Shown here piece by piece: positions 11,436-23,990 of a stretch of DNA of 64,000 nucleotides. The number at the start of each line of letters is the position of its first letter. The first letter of the stretch is position 1. Both the position numbers and the translations under genes were made by a program. This DNA comes from Mercurialis annua (lineage: Eukaryota > Streptophyta > Magnoliopsida > Malpighiales > Euphorbiaceae), in the NCBI RefSeq assembly GCF_937616625.2, contig NC_065573.1, forward strand, positions 2,619,001 through 2,683,000, in the 5' to 3' direction. Below the pieces are notes generated by a model. That model saw only the letters and a program-made list of their open reading frames with translations, did no database searches and was not told the DNA's origin.

Positions 11436-11440
11436 ATTAC
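11436..11440. repeat. Right 5-bp target duplication (ATTAC) of solo LTR
   Basis: ATTAC directly after the terminal GTGACA, matching 8487-8491. The satellite reading resumes in phase with GAAACAAATCC. Confidence 0.9.
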
Positions 11441-12672
11441 GAAACAAATCCAAACATTTCACATATTTAGCAATTTAAGGCAAACGTTAGAAACGTTACG
11501 AAACAAAACCATGGGTTTCACCTTTTTAGCAATTTATGCCAAACGTTTTACAAACGTAATGAAACAATTCCAAGCGTTTCACCATTTTAGTAATTAAAGC
11601 CAAACGTCTACAAACTATATGAAACAAATCCAAGCGTTTCACCTTTTTACTAATTTAAGCTAAACGTTTACAAACGTTACGAAACAAATCCCAACGTTTC
11701 ACCTTTTTAGAGATTTAAGCCAAACGTTTACAAAAGGTACGAAACAAATCCAAACGATTAACCATTTTAGCGATTTAAGAAAAACGTTTACAAACGCTAC
11801 GAAACAAATTCATACGTTTTACCTTTTTAGCAATATAAGCCAAACGTTTACAAACGTTACGAAACAAATACAAGCGTGTCACTTTTTTTGCGATTTAAGC
11901 CAAACGTTGATAAACATTACGAAACAAATCCGAACATTTCCCCTTTTTAGCGATTTAAGCCAAACGTTTACAAATGGTATGAAACAAATCCAAACGTTTC
12001 ACCTTTTTAGCGATTTAAGCCAAACGTTTACAAACGATACGAAACAAATCCAAATGGCTGACCTTTTTAGCGATTTAAGCCAAACATTTACAAATTGTAC
12101 GAAACAAATCCAAACGTTTCATCTTTTTAGCCGTTTAAAAAAAACGTTTCCAAAGTAACGTAACAAATCCAAACGTTTCACATTTTTACCGATATAAGCC
12201 AACCGGTTATTGACGTTACGAAACAAAACCAAACGTTTCCCCTTTTTAGAAATTTAAGCAAAACGTTTATTGATGTTACGAAAAAAATCCAAACGTTTCC
12301 CCTTTTTAACAATTTAAGCCAAACGTTTACAAACGATACGAAACAAATCCAAACGTTTGCCTTTTTAGCGATTCAAACCAAACGTTTACAAATGTTACGA
12401 AATAAATCCAAGCGTTTTACCTTTTTAGCAATTTAAGCCAAACGTTTAAAAACATTACGAAACAAATCCAAACGTTTCACCTTTTTAGCGATTTAAGCCA
12501 AGCGTTTACAAACGTTACGAAACAAATCCAAACATTTCACATTTTTAGCGATATAAGCCAAACGTTTACAAAAGTTCTGAAACAAAACAGGACGTTCCGC
12601 CTTTTTTGCGATTTAAGCCAAATGTTTACAAAAATTACGAAACAAAACCAAACGTTTAAAACGTTACGAAAC
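11441..12672 (+). repeat. 60-bp satellite array, block 3
   Basis: Monomers of the standard family between the solo LTR and the LTR stub. The open frame at 11907-12158 is the usual 20-residue satellite repeat (a TFTN..KQIQTFHLFSDLSQ pattern) and not a gene. The counterpart is 40405-41636. Confidence 0.95.
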
Positions 12673-12837
12673 ATTATATAGACTGTTTGTTTAAGTTGGA
12701 GTCTCGGTTGCCCCCGAGCATTGGATTTTCTGCAGGTTTACATGATTGGTTGTTTTCCGCAAGGCTTGCTACAAGTTTTGGTACAACCATACCCATACCC
12801 TAGCGCCGGTCGCGATCCATGAAATTGGGTCGTGACA
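12673..12837 (+). mobile_element. 165-bp 3' end stub of an LTR
   Basis: This starts abruptly in satellite at ATTATATAGACTG and ends GGGTCGTGACA. It matches the last ~160 bp of the complete LTR at 59230-62247, including the TTTTCTGCAGGTTTACATG and GGTACAACCATACCCATACC segments. The right flank, CCTCTAAAA then satellite, also matches the right flank of that LTR. It is therefore the same insertion after a deletion of its first ~2.85 kb. The TSD cannot be tested because the left end is gone. The duplicate is at 41637-41801. Confidence 0.88.
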
Positions 12838-15800
12838 CCTCTAAAACATATTACGAAACAAATCCGAACGTTTCCCCTTTTTAGCAATTTAAGCCAAACA
12901 TTTACAAACTTTACGAAACAAATCCAAACGTTTCCCCCTTTTAGCGGTTTACGCCAAACGTTGACAAACGTTATGAAACAAATCCAAACATTTCACCTTT
13001 TTACAATTTAAGGTAAAAGTTTACCAACGTTATGAAATAAAACCAAACGTTTAAAACGTTACCAAACAAATCCAAACGTTTCATATTTTTAGCGATTTAA
13101 GCCAATCGTTGACCAACGTTACAAAACAAAACCAAACGTTTCACATTTTTAGCAATTTAAGCCAAATGTTTACAAACGTTACGAAACAAATCCAAGCATT
13201 TCACCTTTTAGCAATATAAGCCAAACGTTAACAAATGTTACGAAACAAATCCAAACGTTTCACCTTTCTAGCAGTTTAGGTCAAACGTTTACAAACGTTA
13301 GGAAACAAATCCATACGTTTCACCTTTTTAGCGATTTTTGCCAAACGTTTACAAACTTTACGAAACAAAACATAACGTTTCCCCTTTTTTGTTATTTAAG
13401 CCAAACATTTACAAACATTACAAAAAAAACCAAAAGTTTAAAACGTTGCGAAACAAATCCAAGCGTTTCACCTTTTTAACAATTTAAGCCAAACGTTTAT
13501 AAATGTTGCGCAACAAATCCAATAGTTTCCCCTTTTTAGCGATTTAAGCCAAACGTTTACAAATGTTACGAAACTAATCCAAACGTTTCACCTTTTTAGC
13601 GATTTAAGCCAAATGTTTACAAACGCTACGAAACAAATCCAAGCGTTTCACCTTTTCAGAAATTTAAACCAAACGTTTACATATATTCCGAAACAAAACC
13701 AAATGTTTCGCCTTTTTAGCGATTTAAACAAAACGTTTACAAACGTTAAAAAACAAATCCAAATGTTTCACCTTTTTAGCAATTTAATACAAACGTTTAC
13801 AAACGTTAAGAAACAAATCCAAATGTTTCACCTTTTTAGCAATTTAAATCCCTTTTTAGCGATTTAAGCCAAACATTTACAAACTTTACGAAACAAATCC
13901 AAACGTTTTACCTTTTTAGCGATTTAAGCCAATCGTTTCCCCTTTGTAGCAATTTAAGCCAAACGTTTACAAACGTTACGAAACAAATCCAAACGTTTCA
14001 CATTTTTAGCGATTTAAGCCAAATGTTTACAAATGTTACCAAACAAATCCAAATATTTCACCTTTTAGCGATTGAAGCCAAACATTTACAAATATTACGA
14101 AACAAATAAAAACGTTACAAAACAAATCCAAACGTTTCACCTTTTTTGCGATTTAAGCCAAACGTTTACAAACGTTACGAAACAAATCCAAACGTTTAAA
14201 CTTTTTAGCAATTTAAATCCAAACGTTTAACCTTCATAGTGATTTAAGCCATTTACAAAACGTTAAGAAACAAATCCAAACGTTTCCCCTATTTAGTGAT
14301 TTAAGCCAAACGTTTCACCTTTTAAGCGATTTAAGCCATACGTTTACAAACGTTACGAAACAAATCCAAACTTTTGACCTTTTTGGCGATTTAAGCCAAG
14401 CGTTTACAAAAATTACGAAACAAATGCAAACGTTTCTCCTTTTTAGCGATTTAAGCCAAACGTTTACCAACGTTAGAAACTAATCCAAACGTTTAAAACG
14501 TTACGAAACCCTTTTTAGCAATTTAAGCCAAACGTTTACAAACGTTACAAAACAAATCCAAACGTATCACCTTTTTAGCTAATTAAGCCAAACGTTTACA
14601 AACATTACGAAACAAATCCAAACGTTTCACCTCTTTAGCGACTTAAGCCAATCGTTTACAAACGTTACGAAAAAAATCCAAGTGTTTCTCCTTTTTAACG
14701 ATTTGAGCCAAACGTTTAAAAACGTTTAGAAACAAATCCAAATGTTTCACCTTTTTTGCGATTTAAGCAAAACCTTTACAAACTTTGCATAACAAATCCA
14801 AACGTGTCATCTTTTTAGCAATTTAAGCGGAACGTTTACAAACGTTACGAAACAAAACAGGACGTTTCTCCTTTTTGCAATTTAACACAAACGTTTACAA
14901 ACATTACAAAACAAAATAAACATTTAAAACGTTACGAAACAAATCCAAGCGTTTCACCTTTTTTTTATATTTAAGCCAATCGTTTATAAACTTTACGAAA
15001 AAAATCCAAACGTTTCACCTATTTAGCGATTTTAGCCAAACGTTTACCAACGTTATGAAACAAATCCAAACGTTTTACCTTTTTAGCGATTTAAGCCAAA
15101 CATTTACAAACATTACAAACAAATCCAAACGTTACGAAACAAAACCAAACGTTTACAAACGTCACGAAACAAATCCTAGCATTTTACGTTTTTATCAATT
15201 TAAGCGAAACGTTTACAAACGTTACGAAACAAATCCAAGCGTTTAACCTTTTTAGCGATTTAAGCCAAACATTTACAAACGTTACGAAATAAATCCAAAC
15301 GTTTCACCCTTTTAGCGATTTTAGCCAAATGTTTACAAACGCTACGAAACAAATCCAAGCGTTTCACCTTTTCAGAAATTTAAACCAAACGTTTACATAT
15401 ATTCCGAAACAAAACCAAATGTTTCACCTTTTTAGCGATTTAACACAAACGTTTACAAACGATAAGAAAAAAATCCAAATGTTTCACCTTTTTAGCAATT
15501 TAAATCCCTTTTTAGTGATTTAAGCCAAACATTTACAAACGTTACGAAATGAATCCAAACGTTTTACCTTTTTAGCGATTTAAGCCAATCGTTTCCCCTT
15601 TGTAGCAATTTAAGCCAAACGTTTACAAACGTTACGAAACAAATCTAAACGTTTCCCCGTTTTAGTGATTTAAGCCAAACGTTTCACTTTTTTACCGATT
15701 TAAGCCAAACGTTTACAAACGTTACGAAACAAATCCAAACTTTTGACCTTTTTGGCGATTTAAGCCAAACGTTTACAAACATTACGAAACAAATGCAAAC

Positions 15801-17904
15801 GTTTCTCCTTTTTAGCGATTTAAGCCAAACGTTTACCAACATTACGAAACTAATCCAAACGTTTAAAATGTTACGAAACCCTTTTTAGCAATTTAAGCCA
15901 AACGTTTACAAACGTTACAAAACAAATCCAAATGTATCACCTTTTTAGCTATTTAAGCCAAACGTTTACAAACGTTACGAAACAAATCCAAACGTTTCAC
16001 CTTTTTAGCGACTTAAGCCAATCGTTCAACAAACACAAATCCAAGTGTTTCTCCTTTTTAGCGATTTGAGCCAAACGTTTAAAAACGTTAAGAAACAAAT
16101 CCAAATGTTTCACCTTTTTAGCGATTTAAGCAAAACCTTTACAAACTTTGCGAAACAAATCCAAACGTGTCATCTTTTTAGCAATTTAAGCGGAACGTTT
16201 ACAAACGTTATGAAAAAAAACACGACATTTCTCCTTTTTGCAATTTAAGACAAACGTTTACAAACATTACAAAACAAAATAAACATTTAAAACGTTACGA
16301 AACAAATCCAAGCGTTTCACCTTTTTTTGCAATTTAAGCCAATCGTTTATAAACTTTGCAAAAAAATCCAAACGTTTCACCTATTTAGCGATTTTAGCCA
16401 AATGTTTACCAACGTTATGAAACAAATCCAAAAGTTTTACCTTTTTAGCGATTTAAGGCAAACATTTACAAACATTACAAACAAATCCAAACGTTACGAA
16501 ACAAAACCAAACGTTTACAAACGTCACGAAACAAATCCTATCATTTTACGTTTTTATCAATTTAAGCAAATGTTACGAAACAAATCCAAGCGTTTAACCT
16601 TTTTAGCGATTTAAGCCAAACGTTTACAAACGTTACAAAACAAATCCAAGCGTTTTACCTTTTTAGCGATTTACGCCAAACGTTTACAAACATTACGAAA
16701 AAATCCAAACGTTTCCCCTTTTTAGAGATTTAAGCCAAACGTTTACAAATGTTACGAAACTAATTCAAACGTTTAAAACGTTACGAAACCCTTTTTTAGC
16801 GATTTAAGCCAAACGTTTCCCCTCTTTAGCGATTTAAGCCAAATGTTTACAAACGTTGCGAAACAAATCCAAACGTTTCACCTTTTTAGCAATTTAAGCG
16901 AAAGGTTTACAACCATTACAAAACAAAACAGGACGTTTCACCTGTTTTGCGATTTAAGCCAAATGTTTACAAACATAACGAAACAATACTAAATGTTTAA
17001 AACGTTATGAAAAAAATCCAAGCGTTTCCCCTTTTTAGCAATTTAAGCCAAACGTTTATAAACGTTGCGAAACAAATCAAAACGTTTCACCTTTTTAGCG
17101 ATTTAAGCCAAACGTTTACAAACTTTTCGAAAAAAATTCAAACGTTACGAAACAAAACCAAACGTTTACAAACGTTACGAAACAAAACGAAGCGCTTCAC
17201 CTTTTTAGCAATTTATGCCAAACGTTTACAAACGTAACGAAACAAATCCAAGCGTTTCACCTTTTTAGCAATTTAAGATAAACGTTTACAAACGTTACAA
17301 AATAAATCCTAGCATTTCACGTTTTTAGCAGTTTAAGCCAAACGTTTACAAAAGTTACGAAGCAAATCCAAACGTTTCACCTTTTTAGCGATTTAAGCCA
17401 AACGTATTCAAACGATATGAAACAAAATCAAACATTTCACCTTTTTACCGATTGAAGCCACACGTTTACAAATGTTACGGAACAAAACCAAACGTTTGGA
17501 TATTTTTAGCGATTTAAGCCAAACTTTTACAAAATTATGGAACAAATCCAAACGTTTCACCTTTTTAGCGATTTAAGCTAAACGTTTAGAAACGATTCGA
17601 GACAAATCCAAACGATTCACCTTTTTAGCAATTTAAGGCAAACGTTTACAAACGTAAGCCAAATATTTACAAGCGTTATGACAAAAATCCAAATGTTTAA
17701 CCATTTTAGCGATTTAAGCCAAACGTTTACAAACGGTACGAAATAAATCCAAACGTTTCCCCTTTTTAGAAAATTAAGCGAAATGTTTACAAATGTTACG
17801 AAACCAATCCTAATGTTTCACCTTTTTAACGATTGAATCCAAACGTTTACAAATGTTACGAAACAAATCCAAACGTTTCACCTTTTTGGCTATTTATGCC
17901 AAAT
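12838..17904 (+). repeat. 60-bp satellite array, block 4, with ~1.36-1.7 kb internal higher-order repeats
   Basis: Standard monomers with recurring variant blocks. A segment translating as MFTNATKQIQAFHLFRNLNQ occurs at 13613 and 15329 (1716 bp apart). A segment containing CATTACAAACAAATCC followed by several short monomers occurs near 15110 and 16475. The junction phrase GTTACGAAACCCTTTTT appears near 14500, 15877 and 16780. Up to about 17170 the block is duplicated at 41802-46423; beyond that the two copies diverge abruptly. Compared with the other copy, this one lacks about 290 bp (about five monomers) near 15650. No gene is seen. Confidence 0.94.
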
Positions 17905-20070
17905 GTTTGGTTTTGTTTCATAACCTTTGTAAACGTTTTGAAACGTTTGGATTTCTTTCGTAAAGTTTTAAACGTTTAGCTGAAATCGCTAAAATGGGGA
18001 AACGTTTGGATTTGTTTCTTAATGTTTGTAAACATTTGGCTTAAATCTCTAAAAAGGTGAAACGCTTGGATTTGTTTCATAACGTTTGTAAACGTTTGGC
18101 TTAAATCGCTAAAAAGGTGAAACGTTTGGATTTGTTTCATAACGTTTGCAAACGTTTGGTTTAAATCGCTAAAAAGGTGAAACATTTGGATTTGTTACGT
18201 AACATTTGTACACGTTTGGCTTGAATCGCTAAAATGGGGAAACGTTCAAATCGCTAAAAAGGTGAAACGTTTGGTTTTTTTGCGTAATGTTTGTAAAAGT
18301 TTGGCTTAAATCGCTAAAAAGGTGAAACGTTTGGATTTGTTCCGTAACAGTTTTAAACGTTTGGCTTAAATCTCAAAAAAGGTGAAACGTTTGGATTTGT
18401 TTTGTAATGTTTGTAAACGTTTGGCTTAAATCCCTAGAAAGGTGAAACATTTGGATTTGTTTCGTAATGTTTGTAAACATTTGGCTTAAATCGCTAAAAC
18501 GGTGAAACGTTTGGATTTGTTTTGTAACGTTTGTAAACGTTTGGCTTAAATTGCTAAAAAGGTGAAATGTTTGGATTTGTTTCGTAACATTTGTCAATGT
18601 TTGGCCTAAATCGCGAAAAAGGTGAAACATTTGGATTTGTTTCCTAACATTTGGAAACGTTTGGCTTAAATTGCTAAAAAGGTGAAATGTTTGGATTTGT
18701 TTCGTAACGTTTGCAAACGTTTGGCTTAAATTGCGAAAAAGGTGAAACTTTGGATTTGTTCCGTAATGTTTGTAAACGTTTGGCTTAATTTGCGAAAAAG
18801 GGGAAACGTTTGGATTTGTTTGGTAACGTTTGTAAACATTTGGCTTAAATCGCTAAAAAGGGGAAATGTTTGGATTTGTTTTGTAACGTTTGGCTTAAAT
18901 CGCTAAAAAGGTGGATTGTTTGGTTTTGTTTCATAACCTTTGTAAACGTTACAAAACGTTTGGATTTGATTCGTAACGTTTTAAACGTTTGGCTTATATC
19001 ACTAAAATGGGGAAACATTTGGATTTATTTCGTAATGTTTGTAAACGTTTGGCTTAAATCTCAAAAAAGGTGAAACGCTTGGATTTGTTTCGTAACATTT
19101 GTAAACGTTTGGCTTAAATCGCTAAAAAGGTGAAACGCTTGGATTTGTTTCGTAACATTTGTAAACGTTTGGCCTAAAATTTCTGAAAAGGTGAAACGTT
19201 TGGATTTGTTTCGAAACATTTGTAAACGTAGGACTTAAATAGCTAAAAAGGGGAAACGTTTGGATTTGTTCTATAACGTTTGTAAACGTTTGGCTTAAAT
19301 CGCTAAAAAGGTGAAACATTTGGTTTTGTTTCGTAACGTTTGTAAACGTTCGGCTTAAATCGCTAAAAATGTGAAACATTTTTTTTTGTTTCGTGGCGTT
19401 TGTAAACGTTTCGCTTAAATCGCTAAAAAGCTGAAACGTTTGGTTTTGTTTCGTTACGTTTGTAAACGTTTGGCTTAAATTTCTAAAAAGGTTAAACGTT
19501 TTGTAAGCATTAGGAAACGTTTGGACTTGTTTCGTAAGTTTTAAACGTTTGGATTTAATCGCTAAAATGGGGAAACATTTTGATTTCTTTCGTAACATTT
19601 GTAAACGTTTGGCTTAAATTTCTAAAAAGGTGAAATGCTTGGGTTTGTTTCGTAACATTTGTAAACGTTTGACTTAAATCGCTAAAAAGGAGTAATGTTT
19701 GGATTTGTTTCGTATCGTTTGTAAACATTTGCCTTAAATTTCTAAAAAGGTGAAACATTTGGATTTGTTTCGAAACGTTTGTAAATGTTTGGCTTAATTC
19801 GCTGAAAAGGGGATACATTTGGATTTGTTTTGTAACGTTTGTAAACGTTTGGCTTAAATTGCTAAAAAGGTGAAATGTTTGGTTTTGTTTCGTAACGTTT
19901 GTAAACGTTCGGCTTAAATCGCTATAAAGGTGAACCGTTTGGTTTTGTTTCATAACATTTGTAAACGTGGCTTAAATTGCTAAAAAGGTGAAACGTTTGG
20001 ATTTGTTTCGTAACATTTAAAACATTTGGCTTAAATCGCTAAAAAGATGAAACGTTTAGATTTGTTTGGT
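17905..20070 (-). repeat. Inverted 60-bp satellite block (2.17 kb)
   Basis: The same monomer reads on the minus strand here: units appear as AAACGTTTGGCTTAAATCGC followed by TAAAAAGGTGAAACGTTTGG. The left switch lies inside the self-complementary octamer at 17901-17908 (AAATGTTT, a variant of AAACGTTT). The right switch is near 20070, where TTTGTTTGGTAAA turns directly into GATTTAAGCC. The open frames reported on the minus strand (17976-18185, 18373-18630, 19122-19953) are translated satellite. It holds about 36 monomers. Confidence 0.95.
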
Positions 20071-20771
20071 AAAGATTTAAGCCGAACGTTGACAAACGTT
20101 ACGAAACAAATCCAAGTGTTTCACCTTTTTAGCAATTTCAGCCAAAACGTTTACAAACGATATGAAACAAATCCAAGTGTTTCACCTTTTTAGAAAATTA
20201 AGCCGAACATTTACAGAAGTTATGAAACAAATCTAAATGTTTCACCTTTTTAGTGATTGCAGCCAAACATTTCACCTATTTAGCGATTTAAGCCAAACGT
20301 TTACAAACGTTACGAAACAAATCCAAACGTTTCACCTTTTTAGGTATTTAAGCCAAACATTTACAAACATTACGAAACAAATCCAAGCGTTTCACCTTTT
20401 AGCAATTTAAGCCGAACGTTTACAATTATTATGAAACAAATCCAAACGTTTAAATTTTTTAGGGATTGAAGCCTAATGTTTACAAACGTCACGAAACAAA
20501 TCCAAATGTTTCCCCTTTTTAGCCATTTAAGCCAAACGTTTGCAAATGTTACGAAACAAATCCAAACGTCGCAGCTTTTTAGCGAATTAAGCATAACGTT
20601 TACAAACATTACGAAACAAATCCAAGCGTTTCACCTTTTTAGCAATTTAAGCCGAACGTTTACAAACGTTATGAAACAAATCCAAACGTTTCACCTTTTT
20701 AGTATTTGAAGCCAAACGTTTACAAACGTTAGGAAACAAATCCAAGCGTTTCAAACGTTTTAAATTCAATC
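20071..20771 (+). repeat. 60-bp satellite array, block 5
   Basis: Plus-oriented monomers between two inverted blocks. The last part, ending GTTTCAAACGTTTTAAAT, resembles 33160-33575, which also ends at an orientation switch. The two intervals are probably duplicates. No gene is seen. Confidence 0.92.
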
Positions 20772-20983
20772 GTTTGGCTTAAATCGATAAAAATGTGAAA
20801 CGTTTGGATTTGTTTCGTAACGTTTTGAACGATTGGTTTTGTTCCGTAATGTTTGTAAATGTTTGGTTTAAATCGCTAAAAATGGGAAATGTTTGGATTA
20901 GTTTCATAACGTTTGTCAATGTTTGGCTTAAACTGCTAAAAAGGTGAAACATTTTAAACGTTTGGCTTAAATGTCTAAAAGTG
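20772..20983 (-). repeat. Short inverted satellite block (~210 bp)
   Basis: About 3.5 monomers in minus orientation. The switch into it is at AATCGTTT (20768-20775), a variant of the AAACGTTT palindrome. The switch out is near 20983 (CTAAAAGTG then TAAGCGAAACG). Confidence 0.88.
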
Positions 20984-23900
20984 TAAGCGAAACGTTTACA
21001 AACGTTACGTAAAAAAACCAAATGTTTTACCTTTTTACCAATTTAGACAAACGTTTACAAACGTTACGAAACAAAACCAAACGCTTCACCTTTTTAGCGA
21101 TTTAAGCCAAACGTTTATAAACGTTACGAAACAAATCCAAACGTTTCACCTTTTAGCGATTTAAGCCAAATGTTTACAAACGTTACCAAACAAATCCTAA
21201 CGTTTCACCTTTTAATAGATTTAAGCCAAACGTTTAAAAACGTTACGAAACAAAACCAAACGTTTAAAACGTTACAACAAAAATCCAAACGTTTCACGTT
21301 TTTAGCAAGTTAGGCCAAACGTTTACAAACGTTACGAAACAAATCCAAACGTTTCACCTTTTTGGAAATTTAAGCCAAACACAAATGTTTCGAAACAAAT
21401 CCAAGCGTTTTACCTTTTTAGAATTTAAGCCAAACATTTACAAACGTTACGAAACAGAACCTAATGTTTAAAACGTTACGAAACAAATCCAAACATTTCA
21501 CTTTTTTAGCGATTTAAGCCAAACTTTTACAAACGTTACGAAACAAATCCAAGTGTTTCACCATTTTAGCAATTTAAGCCAAACGTTTACAAACTTTACG
21601 AAACAAATCCAAACGTTTCACCTTGTTATCGATTGAAACCAAACGTTTACACACGTTATGAAACAAAACCAAACGTTTCACCTTTTTAGCAATTTAAGCC
21701 AAACGTTTACAAACATTATGAAACAAATCAAAATGTTTCAGCTTTTTAACATTTCCCCATTTTAGCAATTTAAGCCAAACTTTTATAAACGTTACGAAAC
21801 AAATCAAAGTGTTTCACCTTTTTATAAATTTAAGCCAAACGTTTACAAACTTTACGAAACAAAACCAAACGTTTCACATTTTTAGCAATTTAAGCCAAAT
21901 TTTTATAAACGTTACGAAACAAAACCAAACATTTCATCTTGTTAGCGATTTAAGCCAAATGTTTATGAACGTTGCGAATCAAATCCAAACGTTTCACCTT
22001 TTTAGCGATTTAAGCCAAACGTTTACAAACATTACGAATCAAAACCAAACGTTTTACATTTTTAGCGATTTAAGCCAAACGTTTACAAACATTACGAAAC
22101 AAATCAAAATGTTTCACCTTTTTAACCATTGAAGCCAAACGTTACGAAACAAATCCAAACGTTTAACCTTTTTAGCGATTTAAACCAAATTTTTTCAAAC
22201 GTTACGAAAAAAAACAAACGTTTCACCTTTTTAGCAATTTAAGCCAAACTTTTATAAACGTTACGAAACAAATCCAAACGTTTACGCATTTTAGCAATTT
22301 AAGCCAAAAGTTTAAAACGTTACGAAACAAATCCAGGCGTTTCACCTTTTTGGCAATTTAAGCCAAACGTTTATAAACGTTACGAAACAAATCCAAACAT
22401 TTCCCCATTTTAGCGATTTAAGCCAAACTTTTACAAACGTTACGAAACAAATCCAAGGATTTCTCCTTTTTAGTGATATAAGCCAAGCGTTTACAAACGT
22501 TACAAAACAAATCCAAACGTTTCATTTTTTTTAGCGATTTAAGCCAAACATTTACAAACGTTACGAAACAAATCCAAACGTTTCCCCATTTTATCGATTT
22601 AAGCCAAACGTGTACAAACGATACGAAACAAATCCAAGCATTTCACCTTTTAAGAAATTTAAGCCAAACGTTTACAAACGTCACGAAACAAAAGCAAACG
22701 TTTCCCCTTATTAGCGATTTAAGCCAAACGTTTATAAACGTTATGAAACAAATCCAAATGTTTCCCCATATTAGCGATATTAGCCAAACGTTTACAAACA
22801 TTACGAAACAAATCCAAGCGTTTCACCTTTTTAGCGATTTAAGCACAGCGTTTTCAAACGTCACGAAACAAATCCAAACGTTTCATCTTTTTTGCGATTT
22901 AAGCCAAACGTTTACAAACGTTACGAAATAAATCCAAGCATTTCACCTTCTTAATGATTAAAGCCAAGCGTTTTCAAACATCATGAAACAAATCCAAACG
23001 TTTCACCTTTTTAGCGATTTAAGCCAAACATTTAAAAACGTTACGAAACAAATCCAAACGTTTCCACATTTTATTGATTTAAGCCAAACGTGTACAAACG
23101 TTACGAAACAAATCCAAGCGTTTCACCTTTTAAACAATTTAAGCCAAATGTTTAGAAAAATTACGAAACAAAACAAAATGTTTTACCTTTTTAGCGATTT
23201 AAGCCAAACGATTATTAACGTTACGAAACAAATCCAAATGTTTCCCCTTTTTTGCGATTTAAGCCAAACGTTTACAAATGTTTCAAAACAAATCCAAGCG
23301 TTTCACCTTTTTAGCGATTTACGCACAGCATTTACAAACGTCACGAAACAAATCAAAACGTTTCACCTTTTTAGCGATTTAAGCCGAACGTTACGAAACA
23401 AATCCAAATGTTTCACCTTTATAGCGATTTCAGCCAAACATTTACAAACTTTACGAAACAAATCCAAACGTTTCAACTTTTTAGCGATTTAAGCCAAACG
23501 TTAACGTTATAAAACAAATCCAAACGTGTCCCCTTTTTAGCAATTTAAGCCAAACGTTTACAAACGTTATACAACAAATCCAAACGTTTCACCTTTTTTG
23601 CGATTTAAGCTAAACGTTTACAAACGTTACGAAGCAAATCCAAACGTTTTACCTTTTCAGCGATTTTAGACAAACGTTTACAAAATTTACGAAATAAAAC
23701 CAAACGTTTAAAACGTTACAAATCAAATCCAAACGTTTCACTTTTTTAGTGATTTAAGCCAAACGTTTACAAACATTACAAAACAAATCGAAGTGTTTCA
23801 CCTTTTTTGCAATTTAAGCCAAACGTTTACAAATGTTACGAAACAAATCCAAACGTTTCACCTTTTTAGCGATTGAAGCCAAACGTTTACGAACATTACG

Positions 23901-23990
23901 AAACAATACCAAACCTATAGAAACGTTACGAAACAAATCCAAGTGTTTCACCTTGTTAGCAATTTTAGGCCAAACGTTTACAAACATTAC
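20984..23990 (+). repeat. 60-bp satellite array, block 6
   Basis: Plus-oriented monomers up to the solo LTR. It contains the longest satellite-derived open frame of the window (22983-23492, 169 residues of the 20-residue repeat). The last monomer ends AAACATTAC, the point of LTR insertion. No gene is seen. Confidence 0.95.
23986..23990. repeat. Left 5-bp target duplication (ATTAC)
   Basis: ATTAC before TGTCACGACCC, at the same position of the monomer (after AAAC) as the insertions at 8492 and 37448. Repeated at 26436-26440. Confidence 0.9.

Larger units (their letters stand above)
4936..17170 (+). repeat. Segmental duplication, copy 1
   Basis: This block recurs at 33715-46423 in the same order and orientation: LTR remnant with Mutator-like element, satellite, solo LTR, satellite, LTR stub, satellite. 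The offset rises from 28779 to 29253 in four steps: +57 from extra 29-bp units, +120 (two monomers), +8 (microsatellite in the LTR) and about +290 (five monomers). Confidence 0.93.
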
